64,000 bases of DNA from HKST-UBA178 sp965223815 (GTDB lineage: Bacteria > Pseudomonadota > Gammaproteobacteria > Chromatiales > Chromatiaceae), in the NCBI GenBank assembly GCA_965223815.1, contig OZ245019.1, forward strand, positions 4,154,001 to 4,218,000, written 5' to 3'. Made by a program: the position numbers and the translations under genes. The first letter of the stretch is position 1. Each line of letters starts with the position of its first letter. The notes under the pieces are model-generated. The model was not told the DNA's origin and made no database searches. It saw only the letters and a list, made by a program, of their open reading frames with translations. Shown in pieces: positions 29,946-39,775 of the stretch.

Positions 29946-31498
29946 GGTTTGCCCGATATGTCGTAGGCAACCCTGGAGATACCCTTGACCTCGTTGATTA
30001 TTCGACGCGAGACATGCTCCAAAAATTCAAAGGGGAGATGTGCAAACCTTGCGGTCATGAAGTCCACCGTCTCAACCGCCCGCAGGGAGACGACATATTC
30101 GTACTGGCGGGCGTCTCCGACCACACCCACGGAACGTACGGGCAGGAAGACCGCAAAGGCCTGGCTAACGCTGTCGTAGAGATTTTGGCGCCGTAGCTCC
30201 TCGATGAAAATATGATCCGCCTGCCGCAGAATATCCGCGTAAACCTTCTTCACTTCACCAAGAATGCGCACGCCCAGGCCCGGCCCGGGAAACGGGTGCC
30301 GGTACACCATCTCGTAGGGAAGGCCGAGTTCCACGCCAATCTTGCGCACCTCGTCCTTGAATAACTCCCTAAGGGGCTCCACCAGTTCCAGCTTCATGTA
30401 ATCCGGTAGCCCGCCAACGTTGTGGTGAGACTTGATCACATGGGCCTTACCCGACTTGGCTCCGGCAGACTCAATTACATCGGGATAGATCGTACCTTGG
30501 GCAAGAAAGCCCACTTGGTTGAGTTTGACCGCCTGCTCTTCAAATATGTCGATAAACAGATTACCGATAATCTTGCGCTTCTTCTCCGGATCTTGTTCGC
30601 CCTCGAGGGCATCCAGAAACCGCTCTTCGGCATCCACGCGAATCACGCGCACTCCCATGTGCTGGGCAAAAGTCGCCATCACCTGGTCGCCCTCCCCCAG
30701 GCGCAGTAGCCCGTTGTCGACGAATACACAGGTGAGTTGATCACCCAACGCACGATGCAGCAGTGCGGCAACGACCGATGAGTCTACACCTCCGGAGAGT
30801 CCTAGCAAAACCCGACCATCGCCCACTTGCCGGCGCACCTGAGCAATACTGTCCTCGATTATTTTACCGGCAGTCCAGAGTGCTTCACAGCCGCAAATCC
30901 CGAATAGAAAATGGTCGATGATACGCTGCCCCTGGCGGGTGTGCGTCACCTCCGGATGAAACTGAATGCCATAAAATCCGCGCTGCTCGTCGGCCATGCC
31001 CGCAAGCGGGGCGTTCTCGGTCTCGGCGATAACCTGAAACCCCGGAGGCAAAGTCTCGACCCGATCCCCATGGCTCATCCAGACATCGAGCATGCCGTAA
31101 CCTTCGGCAGTGGTGTGGTCCTCAATATCCTTGAGTAACTTGGAATGCCCCCGTGCGCGCACTTGAGCATAACCATACTCGTGAACATCCGACGCAACCA
31201 CTTCACCGCCAAGCTGGGCTGCCATAGCCTGCATTCCGTAGCAAATACCCAGCACCGGGACGCCGAGTTCAAAAACCCTCTGGGGCACACGTGGCGTATC
31301 GTTCGCGGTTACCGTTTCCGGACCACCGGAGAGAATAATGCCCCGGGGCCGGTGGCGTGAGATCACCTCGTCGCAGTTATCATAGGGCCAGATCTCGCAG
31401 TAGACACCGGCTTCCCGCACCCGGCGGGCGATCAGTTGAGTGTACTGTGAGCCGAAATCGAGTATCAGGATGCGATGAGCGTGAATATCCGCCTTCAT
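29921..31498 (-). CDS. guaA: GMP synthase (glutamine-hydrolysing)
   Basis: A 525-residue enzyme converting XMP to GMP with glutamine and ATP. The N-terminal class I glutaminase domain has the catalytic Cys86 in GICYGMQ, with the conserved PRGIILSGGPE upstream. The ATP-pyrophosphatase loop LSGGVDSSVVA lies near residue 233, and the C-terminal dimerisation domain ends DISGKPPATIEWE. It follows guaB by 12 bases in the usual guaBA operon. Its 3' end seems intact despite the adjacent element. Confidence 0.97.
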   Translation of the reverse strand: MKADIHAHRILILDFGSQYTQLIARRVREAGVYCEIWPYDNCDEVISRHRPRGIILSGGPETVTANDTPRVPQRVFELGVPVLGICYGMQAMAAQLGGEVVASDVHEYGYAQVRARGHSKLLKDIEDHTTAEGYGMLDVWMSHGDRVETLPPGFQVIAETENAPLAGMADEQRGFYGIQFHPEVTHTRQGQRIIDHFLFGICGCEALWTAGKIIEDSIAQVRRQVGDGRVLLGLSGGVDSSVVAALLHRALGDQLTCVFVDNGLLRLGEGDQVMATFAQHMGVRVIRVDAEERFLDALEGEQDPEKKRKIIGNLFIDIFEEQAVKLNQVGFLAQGTIYPDVIESAGAKSGKAHVIKSHHNVGGLPDYMKLELVEPLRELFKDEVRKIGVELGLPYEMVYRHPFPGPGLGVRILGEVKKVYADILRQADHIFIEELRRQNLYDSVSQAFAVFLPVRSVGVVGDARQYEYVVSLRAVETVDFMTARFAHLPFEFLEHVSRRIINEVKGISRVAYDISGKPPATIEWE

Positions 31499-31510
31499 TG
31501 GTTGGCCCCC

Positions 31511-32977
31511 TCAGTCGCGCCTGTAGTTGGGCGCCTCTTTGGTGATGGTTACATCATGCACATGGGATTCTGTGATACCGGCATTGGTGACTCGCACAAA
31601 CTCCGGCTTGGTTCGCATCTCGCCGATATTGGCGCAGCCGGTATAGCCCATGCTTGAGCGAATACCTCCAATCAACTGATAGACGATATTCAGCATGCTA
31701 CCCTTGTATGGGACTCGACCCTCAATCCCCTCGGGGACCAGCTTCTCCGCATCTACCGTATCTTCCTGGAAATAGCGGTCGCTGGATCCCTGCTTACCCG
31801 ACATGGCGCCAAGCGAACCCATGCCCCGATAGGATTTGTAGGAGCGTCCCTGGTAGATCTCGATGTTTCCCGGCGACTCGTCTGTACCCGCGAACAGTCC
31901 GCCGATCATTACCGAGTAGGCGCCAGCGGCAATAACCTTGGCAATATCCCCCGAATAACGCAGTCCACCATCGGCGATCAGCGGCACACCGCTGCCCTCG
32001 AGTGCCCTGGCGACATCGGACACTGCTGTCACCTGAGGCACCCCCACCCCGGCGACGATACGCGTCGTACAGATCGATCCTGGGCCTATTCCTACTTTCA
32101 CGGCGTCGGCACCGGCATCCACCAGCGCTCGTGCGGCAGCGGCTGTGGCGATATTTCCGCCAATCACCTGCACCTGGCCGTAGTGGCGCTTCACCCAGGC
32201 CACACGCTCCAGCACACCCTGTGAATGGCCGTGTGCAGTATCCACGACGATGACATCCACACCAGCGTTGACCAGGGCCTCTACCCGCTCTTCGGTGCCC
32301 TCACCGGTACCCACTGCTGCACCCACCCTCAACCGCTCCTGTTCATCTCGGCAGGCATTCGGATTTTCCTTGGCCTTCTGGATGTCTTTTACAGTAATCA
32401 ACCCACTCAGCTCAAAAGCGCTATTAACCACAAGCACTTTTTCGATGCGGTGCTTGTGCAGCAGTCCGATCACCTCCTCCCTGCTGGCCCCCTCCTGCAC
32501 GGTAACCAGCCTCTCCTTGGGGGTCATGATGGAGGATACCGGGTCACTCATACGGGTCTCGAAACGCAGATCCCGGCCGGTAACTATTCCCACCAGCTCT
32601 CTGCCGTCCGTTACCGGCACACCCGAGATATCATGTGCCCGCGTTAACTCCATCACCTCGAAAATACTGGTATCGGGTGAGACACAGATGGGATCCCGGA
32701 TAACTCCGCTCTCATATTTCTTGACACCGAGCACCTGCTGCGCCTGTTGTTGGGGTGTCATGTTCTTATGAATAATCCCGATTCCACCCTCCAGCGCGAG
32801 GGCGATGGCGAACCGCGATTCCGTTACCGTATCCATCGCCGCCGAGATCAAGGGAATACTCAGTGTAATGTCTCGGGTGAGGGACGTGGAGAGATCCACG
32901 TCTTTGGGCAACACTGCAGAGTGTGCGGGTACCAGCAAAACATCGTCGAATGTGAGGGCTTCCTGGATAAGGCGCAT
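31511..32977 (-). CDS. guaB: IMP dehydrogenase
   Basis: A 488-residue enzyme oxidising IMP to XMP with NAD, the committed step to guanine nucleotides. The catalytic Cys303 is in GPGSICTTR, preceded by the NAD/IMP loop region. A CBS-domain pair inserted at about 95-205 is typical (TSIFEVMELTRAHDISGVPVTD). The C-terminus ends with the conserved active-site flap region. It is the first gene of guaBA; a good promoter is seen at 33048-33076. Confidence 0.97.
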   Translation of the reverse strand: MRLIQEALTFDDVLLVPAHSAVLPKDVDLSTSLTRDITLSIPLISAAMDTVTESRFAIALALEGGIGIIHKNMTPQQQAQQVLGVKKYESGVIRDPICVSPDTSIFEVMELTRAHDISGVPVTDGRELVGIVTGRDLRFETRMSDPVSSIMTPKERLVTVQEGASREEVIGLLHKHRIEKVLVVNSAFELSGLITVKDIQKAKENPNACRDEQERLRVGAAVGTGEGTEERVEALVNAGVDVIVVDTAHGHSQGVLERVAWVKRHYGQVQVIGGNIATAAAARALVDAGADAVKVGIGPGSICTTRIVAGVGVPQVTAVSDVARALEGSGVPLIADGGLRYSGDIAKVIAAGAYSVMIGGLFAGTDESPGNIEIYQGRSYKSYRGMGSLGAMSGKQGSSDRYFQEDTVDAEKLVPEGIEGRVPYKGSMLNIVYQLIGGIRSSMGYTGCANIGEMRTKPEFVRVTNAGITESHVHDVTITKEAPNYRRD

Positions 32978-33047
32978 GATCTATTCTCCCCAAAAACTGG
33001 TGAGCAGCCGAACCAGCGTGCATGTGCGGCAGCGGGTAAAACGGTTA

Positions 33048-33076
33048 ATTATAAAATTTGCGTCATACAAGGTAAA
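33048..33076 (-). promoter_or_regulatory. guaB promoter
   Basis: On the minus strand -35 TTTACC (33071-33076), a 17-base spacer and a consensus -10 TATAAT (33048-33053) lie about 70 bases before the guaB start. ACGCAAA, half of a PurR-like site, overlaps the spacer; regulation by purines is possible but not shown. Confidence 0.68.
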
Positions 33077-33139
33077 CTCGGCTACCACTTTTTTTCGAGG
33101 CAACCGATCTTCATGCCGACACCCCGCATGGTCGCCTAA

Positions 33140-34498
33140 ATGCCGTATCAAACGAAAAGCACCACACCAGCGCGAGATGTTTTCAGCGTTAGCCGATTGA
33201 ACGCAGAAGCGCGATCGATTCTGGAGGGCAGCTTTCCACTACTGTGGGTAGAAGGCGAAATATCGAATCTGGCCCGGCCAGCTTCAGGCCATATTTATTT
33301 CTCCCTCAAGGATAGCCACGCCCAGGTCCGCTGTGCCATGTTCCGCATGAAACGGGTTTTACTCCGTTTTCAGCCGAAAAACGGGTTGCAGGTGCTGATT
33401 CGCTGCCGGGTCAGCCTATATGAGGGGCGCGGTGAGTTTCAGCTCCTGGTGGAGCAGATGGAACCATCGGGGGAGGGCGCCCTGCGCCGTGCCTTTGAGG
33501 CATTGAAGAACAGGCTCGCTGCAGAAGGGTTATTCGATGCCGGCGACAAGCGACCGATTCCAGCCTACCCTAAAACTATCGGCGTTATAACCTCGGCGCA
33601 GGGCGCCGCGCTACATGACGTCATTACCGTCTTGAAGCGCCGTGCTCCCATGGTCAACCTGATCCTCTATCCGGTACCGGTCCAGGGACCTGAGGCACCC
33701 CGCGCCATTGAAGAGACGATTCGATTGGCGGACCGCCGTTGCGAATGCGATCTGTTGCTGCTTACGCGGGGCGGAGGCTCTCTTGAAGATCTCATGGCAT
33801 TCAACGATGAGGGAGTGGCCCGGTCCATACACGAGGCTGGAACGCCTATCATCTCCGCCGTGGGACACGAAATCGATTTCACGATCTCCGACTTCGTCGC
33901 CGATCTGCGAGCCGCCACGCCCACCGCAGGGGCTGAGCTGGCGACCCCCGACCAGCAGGAACTCCAAGCCAGAGTGGCAGGGCTTGCAAAACGACTGGAA
34001 ATCACTAGCAGGAGCTTGGTGGGTCTGCTATCGACCAGACTGAGCGCACTGCTCCAGCGCCTGGATCGAACCCACCCCCGCAGCCGACATTTTCAACGGC
34101 AGCAGCGACTCGACGAACTCCAGCTCCGCCTCGAACGTCTTGCGAAATGGCAACAGGAGGGCAGAAAGTCGCGATTACACCATCTACTGGCAAGACTGAG
34201 CGGTCGCACACCGCGCCACGAACTGGCAAGTATGCATCGGCGTAGCAAGGTATTGGATGGACGTTTGTCGCGCGCGGCAGCTTTCCAATTAGAGAGACAT
34301 CAGCGGCGGCTGGCGGCCACGCTTTCGGAATTGAATGCATTGAGTCCGCTAGCAACCCTGGAACGGGGATATTCAATTACCCATCTGCTTCCCGAGCGGC
34401 AGGTAGTCAGGAAAGCTGACTCCCTGGTACCGGGGGATAGGGTCGAAACCCGGCTTGCCAGCGGCAAAATCACATGCAAGGTGGAAATCGTGCAATGA
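33140..34498 (+). CDS. xseA: Exodeoxyribonuclease VII large subunit
   Basis: A 452-residue subunit. The N-terminal OB-fold (about 14-105) reads VFSVSRLNAEARSILEGSFPLLWVEGEISNLARPASGHIYFSLKD, a clear XseA signature. A middle catalytic region with LLLTRGGGSLEDLMAFNDEGVARSI and a long coiled-coil/helical C-terminus follow. It degrades single-stranded DNA with XseB. Divergent from guaB. Length is normal. Confidence 0.95.
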   Translation: MPYQTKSTTPARDVFSVSRLNAEARSILEGSFPLLWVEGEISNLARPASGHIYFSLKDSHAQVRCAMFRMKRVLLRFQPKNGLQVLIRCRVSLYEGRGEFQLLVEQMEPSGEGALRRAFEALKNRLAAEGLFDAGDKRPIPAYPKTIGVITSAQGAALHDVITVLKRRAPMVNLILYPVPVQGPEAPRAIEETIRLADRRCECDLLLLTRGGGSLEDLMAFNDEGVARSIHEAGTPIISAVGHEIDFTISDFVADLRAATPTAGAELATPDQQELQARVAGLAKRLEITSRSLVGLLSTRLSALLQRLDRTHPRSRHFQRQQRLDELQLRLERLAKWQQEGRKSRLHHLLARLSGRTPRHELASMHRRSKVLDGRLSRAAAFQLERHQRRLAATLSELNALSPLATLERGYSITHLLPERQVVRKADSLVPGDRVETRLASGKITCKVEIVQ

Positions 34499-34527
34499 CA
34501 CCTCCCCGAGCCCTACACTAACCCGTA

Positions 34528-35724
34528 ATGCTAAATCCCAAATCGGTTTCGACAACGGCGATTATCGCCGCACTAGTGGCGCTGGGCCCGTTGTCTACGG
34601 ATATGTATCTACCCTCCTTCCCCACCTTGGTGGAGGTTTTCGACACCAGTGTGGGAAAGGTGCAACGGACGCTCAGCATTTTTTTGATTGGTTTTGCACT
34701 GGCGCAACTGCTCTACGGCCCATTGTCCGACCGCTTCGGAAGAAAACCGGTACTAATGGGCGGGCTGCTTCTGTTTCTGCTCAGCAGCCTGGGGGTTACC
34801 TTTTCTGAATCCATCGAAGAACTCAGCCTAATGCGGCTTTTCCAGGCTATAGGCGGAAGCGCAGGCCCGGTACTGGGACGGGCGATGGTGCGGGATATCC
34901 ATGGCCCCACTGAGTCCGCCAGGCTACTGTCTTATATCGGTACCGCGATGGCAGTTGCCCCGGCCATAGCTCCGATTTTTGGAGGATATCTCACAGTTTG
35001 GCTGGGCTGGGAATCGGTGTTCCTGGTGCTCGCGATATACGCCTTCGTGGGACTTTTGGTTTTGGGCTTCAAAGTGCCGGAAACCGCCCCACCGGGCGGC
35101 CTCCACGGACTGCATCCAAGTGCCCTGCTCCGGAGTTACGGTCATCTGATCAGGCACCGGGGCTGGCGTTGGTACACCCTCTGCTGTGCCTTCTCTTTTG
35201 CGGGGCTCTTCTCCTTTCTTTCCGGCTCGCCTTTTGTCGTGATCGATTTCTACGGCTATCCCGAGGAGCAATTCGGCCTGTTTTTCGCGCTGGTGGTGCT
35301 TGGATATATGACCGGCACGCTAATAGCGGGCCGCTGGGTTCGCCGAACCGGTATCGACAGACTACTGGGATTTGGTGCCATTATTACTGCGGTGGGTGGT
35401 CTATCGATGGTGGTGTTGGCCGTTTTCCAAGTACACAGTATTTGGGCGGTTATCATCCCGCAAATGGTGTACATGACCGGAACCGGTATTGTCATGCCCC
35501 AGTCAATGGCCGGCGCACTCGCCCCGTTTCCGCAGATTGCCGGGACCTCATCCGCGCTGCTGGGATTCATTCAGATGGGGCTCGCCGCAGCAGTGGGCAC
35601 TCTGGTGGGGCATTACCATGACGGCACTCCTCTTCCCATGTCCCTGGCCATTGGCGCTGTAGGATTACTGACTTTAATTAGTTTCTTTTTTCTACGGAGC
35701 GGATCCACATCACAGAGAGCCTGA
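34528..35724 (+). CDS. Bcr/CflA-type multidrug efflux MFS transporter
   Basis: A 398-residue inner-membrane protein with about 12 membrane segments. The MFS motif A is present as LYGPLSDRFGRKPVLMGG (about 68-85), and STDMYLPSFPTL near residue 24 is typical of the Bcr/CflA drug-proton antiporters. It starts 29 bases after xseA and may be co-transcribed. Substrate unknown; bicyclomycin and sulfonamides are family examples. Confidence 0.88.
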   Translation: MLNPKSVSTTAIIAALVALGPLSTDMYLPSFPTLVEVFDTSVGKVQRTLSIFLIGFALAQLLYGPLSDRFGRKPVLMGGLLLFLLSSLGVTFSESIEELSLMRLFQAIGGSAGPVLGRAMVRDIHGPTESARLLSYIGTAMAVAPAIAPIFGGYLTVWLGWESVFLVLAIYAFVGLLVLGFKVPETAPPGGLHGLHPSALLRSYGHLIRHRGWRWYTLCCAFSFAGLFSFLSGSPFVVIDFYGYPEEQFGLFFALVVLGYMTGTLIAGRWVRRTGIDRLLGFGAIITAVGGLSMVVLAVFQVHSIWAVIIPQMVYMTGTGIVMPQSMAGALAPFPQIAGTSSALLGFIQMGLAAAVGTLVGHYHDGTPLPMSLAIGAVGLLTLISFFFLRSGSTSQRA

Positions 35725-35754
35725 TCTGTGGGGCAGAACCGGGAAGTCGCAGGA

Positions 35755-36930
35755 TTACAGCTGTCGCGGATCAAAAATCTGAAACTGATGTCCTCCCCTC
35801 TTTTTCGCTTTATACATGGCAATGTCGGCACTGCGCATGAGGCCGCCAAATTTGGCGGCATGATCGGGAAACAACGCCACTCCGATACTCGCACCGGGAT
35901 TTAATGGCTCGCCGCTCAGTTGGGTCTCCCGCCCCAATGCATCCAGTAATGCTTGAGCATATGAGACAACCTCTTCCCGGCTCCAGGCGCCCTCCAGCAA
36001 TAGGGTGAACTCATCCCCTCCGAATCTCGAGACTGCACTGCATGCCGGATTATCGACCTGATTACAAAAGCTTCGAAGTCGCTCAGCGATAATCTTGAGC
36101 AGACGGTCCCCGGTATCATGACCGAACCGGTCATTGACCTGTTTGAAATTGTCCAGATCAATCAGCATCAATGCCAGGGGTCGGCTCCCAGCCAAAGCTT
36201 TTTCGATTCGCTCCTGAAACCAACGGCGATTCGGAAGGCTGGTGAGTGAATCGAAATAGGCCAACTGCTCGAGCTGGCTATTGGCATCAAAGAGTCGCTG
36301 CACCAGCAACTCATTCTGCAGACGACTCTCTATCGCCCGGCGCAGGCTCCGGTGATAGATAAAAGCGGTGACCCACAACACACAGGCAAAAGCCAGAGTT
36401 ACCAGGGTGAAGTGGGGAGAGAGCTCGCGAGACATCACCAGAGACCAGAACAGGAGCGCCAGAATAACGGGAACGGTGAAGGTGTAATAAACCGGCAGGT
36501 AGATAGAGTTACCAGGCATCGCAGCAACCGGCATACCCATCAGGGTCACCAACAGAAAGATACGCTGGTACTCAGACAGTAGCGGATCGATAAATAAAAC
36601 CAATGCTCCCCATACCAGTCCCGACCCTAGGGCGCCCACTGTATAAAACCGAGCCCATCGTGCTTGATCACCGACACGCCTGCCCCGGCGCCGCCAAGCG
36701 CTCACCAGGAGGAAGCGGCTGGCGGTAACCGCGGAGAAAAACATCGCCCAGAGGTTGAGCGCGAAATCATCCACTGCGCCCCGGATACCGAGATAGATCA
36801 CCAACGCGACCAGGATTCCCGCAGCTACGGTTTTGGGGCCCTCTTGGTACAACTGACCGATTAGTTGCGCCAACACATCCCCGCCGTCATTGTCTGGGTT
36901 CTTTCTGATGGCCGGTGAATCAGCCGACAT
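35755..36930 (-). CDS. Membrane-bound diguanylate cyclase
   Basis: A 391-residue protein with a multi-span N-terminal half (about five to six helices in residues 35-195) and a GGDEF domain (about 215-385). The active site reads RFGGDEF and is intact, with DSLTSLPNRRWFQE upstream. No RxxD inhibitory site is seen five residues before GGDEF, so product inhibition may be absent. It makes cyclic di-GMP; the input signal is unknown. Convergent to the transporter gene. Confidence 0.88.
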   Translation of the reverse strand: MSADSPAIRKNPDNDGGDVLAQLIGQLYQEGPKTVAAGILVALVIYLGIRGAVDDFALNLWAMFFSAVTASRFLLVSAWRRRGRRVGDQARWARFYTVGALGSGLVWGALVLFIDPLLSEYQRIFLLVTLMGMPVAAMPGNSIYLPVYYTFTVPVILALLFWSLVMSRELSPHFTLVTLAFACVLWVTAFIYHRSLRRAIESRLQNELLVQRLFDANSQLEQLAYFDSLTSLPNRRWFQERIEKALAGSRPLALMLIDLDNFKQVNDRFGHDTGDRLLKIIAERLRSFCNQVDNPACSAVSRFGGDEFTLLLEGAWSREEVVSYAQALLDALGRETQLSGEPLNPGASIGVALFPDHAAKFGGLMRSADIAMYKAKKRGGHQFQIFDPRQL

Positions 36931-37019
36931 CGATGCCCCCTCGCGGCTGCCTGTGAACTCATCAAGACAAGCCGGTCCAATTGTCGGGCCAATCAGGCAC
37001 CTCCGTTGCTGCTGAGACC

Positions 37020-38414
37020 CTATTTTCTATTCACGAATTTTTTCAGCCGTTGACGTTTCCTTACCTGGCGCTTGGTCAATTTATTCTTCTTCCCGTCGTA
37101 GGGATTATGTCCGGATTTAAACTCGAGTCTAATCGGCGTGCCGAAGAGGGAGAGTGCCTCTCGAAATTGTTTGATCAGGTAACGCTTGTAGGTTTGCGGG
37201 ACAGCGCCGGTCTGGTTTCCGTGGATCACGATCACCGGAGGATTCCTACCACCCTGGTGGGCGTAGCGAAGTTTTATCCGCCGACCGTTTATAGTAGGCG
37301 GCTGGTGGGCCTGAACCGCTGCTTCGAGAATGCGAGTCAACTCAGGGGTCGCCAGATTGCGCAGGGCATTGGCCCCTGCGGCATCCAGGAGCTCGTACAG
37401 ATTTCCCACACCTGACCCGTGTAGTGCGGAGATAAAACGACGGCTGGCGAAATCGAGGAACGGTAGTTTACGCTCCAAATCCGATTTCACCTGCTCCCGC
37501 TGATCATGACTCAGACCGTCCCACTTGTTGATCACAACCACCAGCGCCCGCCCGCTTTCCAGTATATGCCCCGCCAAATGCGCATCCTGCTCGCCCACGC
37601 CTTGCTGAGCGTCAAGCACCAGCATCACTACATTGGCTGCCTCTATCGCCTTGAGCGTCTTAATGACGCTGAATTTTTCGATTGCTTGCTCAACCCTGGA
37701 CCGTCTTCTGACACCGGCCGTGTCTATCAACGTGTAACGTTTTTCATTGTGGCCATAAGAGATGAAGATACTGTCTCTCGTGGTACCCGGTTGATCGAAG
37801 GCGACCACCCGCTCTTCGCCCAACATACGGTTCACCAGGGTAGATTTACCGACATTGGGACGCCCGACAACCGCAATCTTGAGGCCAGCTGCCAAATCTT
37901 CCCCGGGCTCTTTCTGGTCAGGGATATCCAGCTCATCCAGCAAATTGTTTATAAGATTTCTAATTCCCTGGCCATGGGCGGCGGCTATTGGCACCGGATC
38001 GCCGAGTCCCAAAACGTGAAACTCTAACCCCGCCAGCCCTGGATCCAGGCTCTCACTCTTGTTAACCACCAAAGTTATGGGTTTTCCGGTGCGGCGCAAT
38101 TGTGCTGCGATCTGCTGATCTCCCGCCGTGCAGCCACTCTTGGCGTCTAACATTAGCAGCACATGGTCCGCTTCGGCGATGGCAGCCTGGGCCTGTTGCT
38201 CCATCAGCAGATCCACCTCCCCGCCCTTGTCGCCCAGTCCACCTGTGTCAACCACGATGTAGGGCTTGGAGCCGAGTTGTCCAACACCGTACTGCCGATC
38301 TCTCGTCAGGCCAGGCTGGTCCGCCACCAGGGCATCCCGTGTGCGGGTCAGTCGGTTGAATAGGGTCGATTTGCCTACATTGGGCCGTCCCACCAGTGCG
38401 ATTACCGGTAGCAT
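37020..38414 (-). CDS. der: Double GTPase Der (EngA), ribosome assembly
   Basis: A 464-residue GTPase with two tandem G domains: GRPNVGKSTLFN near residue 8 and GRPNVGKSTLVN near residue 190. Each has its NKxD motif (NKSE and NKWD), and a C-terminal KH-like domain (RIKLRYAHQGGRNPPVIVIHGN) follows. It helps mature the 50S subunit. It ends the bamB-yfgM-hisS cluster. Confidence 0.96.
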   Translation of the reverse strand: MLPVIALVGRPNVGKSTLFNRLTRTRDALVADQPGLTRDRQYGVGQLGSKPYIVVDTGGLGDKGGEVDLLMEQQAQAAIAEADHVLLMLDAKSGCTAGDQQIAAQLRRTGKPITLVVNKSESLDPGLAGLEFHVLGLGDPVPIAAAHGQGIRNLINNLLDELDIPDQKEPGEDLAAGLKIAVVGRPNVGKSTLVNRMLGEERVVAFDQPGTTRDSIFISYGHNEKRYTLIDTAGVRRRSRVEQAIEKFSVIKTLKAIEAANVVMLVLDAQQGVGEQDAHLAGHILESGRALVVVINKWDGLSHDQREQVKSDLERKLPFLDFASRRFISALHGSGVGNLYELLDAAGANALRNLATPELTRILEAAVQAHQPPTINGRRIKLRYAHQGGRNPPVIVIHGNQTGAVPQTYKRYLIKQFREALSLFGTPIRLEFKSGHNPYDGKKNKLTKRQVRKRQRLKKFVNRK

Positions 38415-38435
38415 CGGGGGCTCCCGGATGACAGG

Positions 38436-39764
38436 TCAGAAATTCTCCTTGGAATCGGGCGGCAGGGCGGAGTCAAACGTATTCGAGTCCGAGTCGTAGT
38501 CTCGAAATAGCGAGGTTCCATATCCGGAAGATTCGGCATTTTCGGCGTCGCTGCCCGCACCTGAATAATCGCTCTCATAGCCGACTCCCTCTGGAGCTTG
38601 ATAGTCGCCGACAGCGAACACCGCCAGCGCTCCCCCATTTCCGTAGACGTATAACCGGTCATCGTAGACCACAGGTGGAGCAAGGATCGGATCACTTCCA
38701 ACCCTTACCCTCGACAGCAGCTTACCATTATCCGCAGAAAGCCAGTGTAGATAGCCCTCGAAATCACCCACAACCAGGTAGTCAGCAAGCACCGCGGGAG
38801 CGGATAATCCCCTGTTCAAGAACTCCTCATTCTTCCACAAGGCAGCTCCACTACTGGGCTCTACAGACCAAACCTGACCCGAAGCATCGGAGAGATACAG
38901 CCCTCTCCAGTCGGCAGCGATGTTGGAATATGCGGATAGCTCCTTGCGCCAGAAAACGGTACCGCTGTCCTCCCCCACCGCGGCCAGTTCCCCTTGATAG
39001 GTATTTACGAACACCGCACCTCCAGCTACCAGGGGATCACCATCAATATCGACCATGCGCTCCAGTTCCGAACGGCCTCGGGGAATACTGATAGCGGACT
39101 CCCAAAGTACGGCACCACTGGTGATATCGAGCGCTGCCAGCTTGCCCGAGGCGAAACCGACAAACACCCTGTCGCCGCTGATTACTGGGGATGCGCTTCC
39201 CTGCAGCGTCAGTACCGGTATTGGCTGTTCATACAGCCACAACAGGCTGCCGTCCTCTTTATCTATTCCAAAGAGTTTACCGTCGATGGTATTGACGACC
39301 ACAACCCCCAGGGCACTTTTCGGCACTGAAAGAACCTCGCTGCTGACCCTTGCCCGCCAGCGCTCCTCGCCAGTTTCCATGTCAATGGCCACCAATTGCG
39401 CATTACGGGTTCCGACAAATACAAGGCCCTCATCTACCCCTGGACCACCGGAGATCTCCAGGTCAGTCTTTATCCGCCAGTTTCTCTTTCCGCTGACGGC
39501 ATCCAATGACTCGACCAAGCCATCGCTGCTGGCCACGAATAATCTACCCTGATATATCTGCGGCACCAGATTGGCGGACTTGTCTTCCGCGCCACTGCCC
39601 ACGGTACCCCCCCAAATTCTCTTGATTTGGAGCTGGTTGGTTATCGGTTGTAGCTCTGCTGGCGGATTTGTCGCCTCATCCGGCGCCAGCCAGCCAAAGG
39701 GATTCATCGACCCACAACCACCTAGCACTAACGTGAGCAGAAGGAGCGCTGCAATCCTATTCAT
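38436..39764 (-). CDS. bamB: Outer-membrane assembly lipoprotein BamB
   Basis: A 442-residue lipoprotein (lipobox LVLGGCGSM, Cys near residue 17) with PQQ-like beta-propeller repeats (SASPVISGDRVFVGFASGKLAALDITSGAVLWE and others). It acts in the BAM complex that inserts outer-membrane proteins. Compared with the usual length of about 390 residues, it has an extra acidic tail after about residue 390 rich in D, S, G and E, of unknown use. It sits between yfgM and der, as expected. Confidence 0.92.
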   Translation of the reverse strand: MNRIAALLLLTLVLGGCGSMNPFGWLAPDEATNPPAELQPITNQLQIKRIWGGTVGSGAEDKSANLVPQIYQGRLFVASSDGLVESLDAVSGKRNWRIKTDLEISGGPGVDEGLVFVGTRNAQLVAIDMETGEERWRARVSSEVLSVPKSALGVVVVNTIDGKLFGIDKEDGSLLWLYEQPIPVLTLQGSASPVISGDRVFVGFASGKLAALDITSGAVLWESAISIPRGRSELERMVDIDGDPLVAGGAVFVNTYQGELAAVGEDSGTVFWRKELSAYSNIAADWRGLYLSDASGQVWSVEPSSGAALWKNEEFLNRGLSAPAVLADYLVVGDFEGYLHWLSADNGKLLSRVRVGSDPILAPPVVYDDRLYVYGNGGALAVFAVGDYQAPEGVGYESDYSGAGSDAENAESSGYGTSLFRDYDSDSNTFDSALPPDSKENF

Positions 39765-39775
39765 CTCGCCTCCTG

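Noticed and set aside
34998..35621. Second plus-strand frame within the transporter gene
   Set aside because: It overlaps the Bcr/CflA-type gene, whose membrane pattern and motif A are clear.
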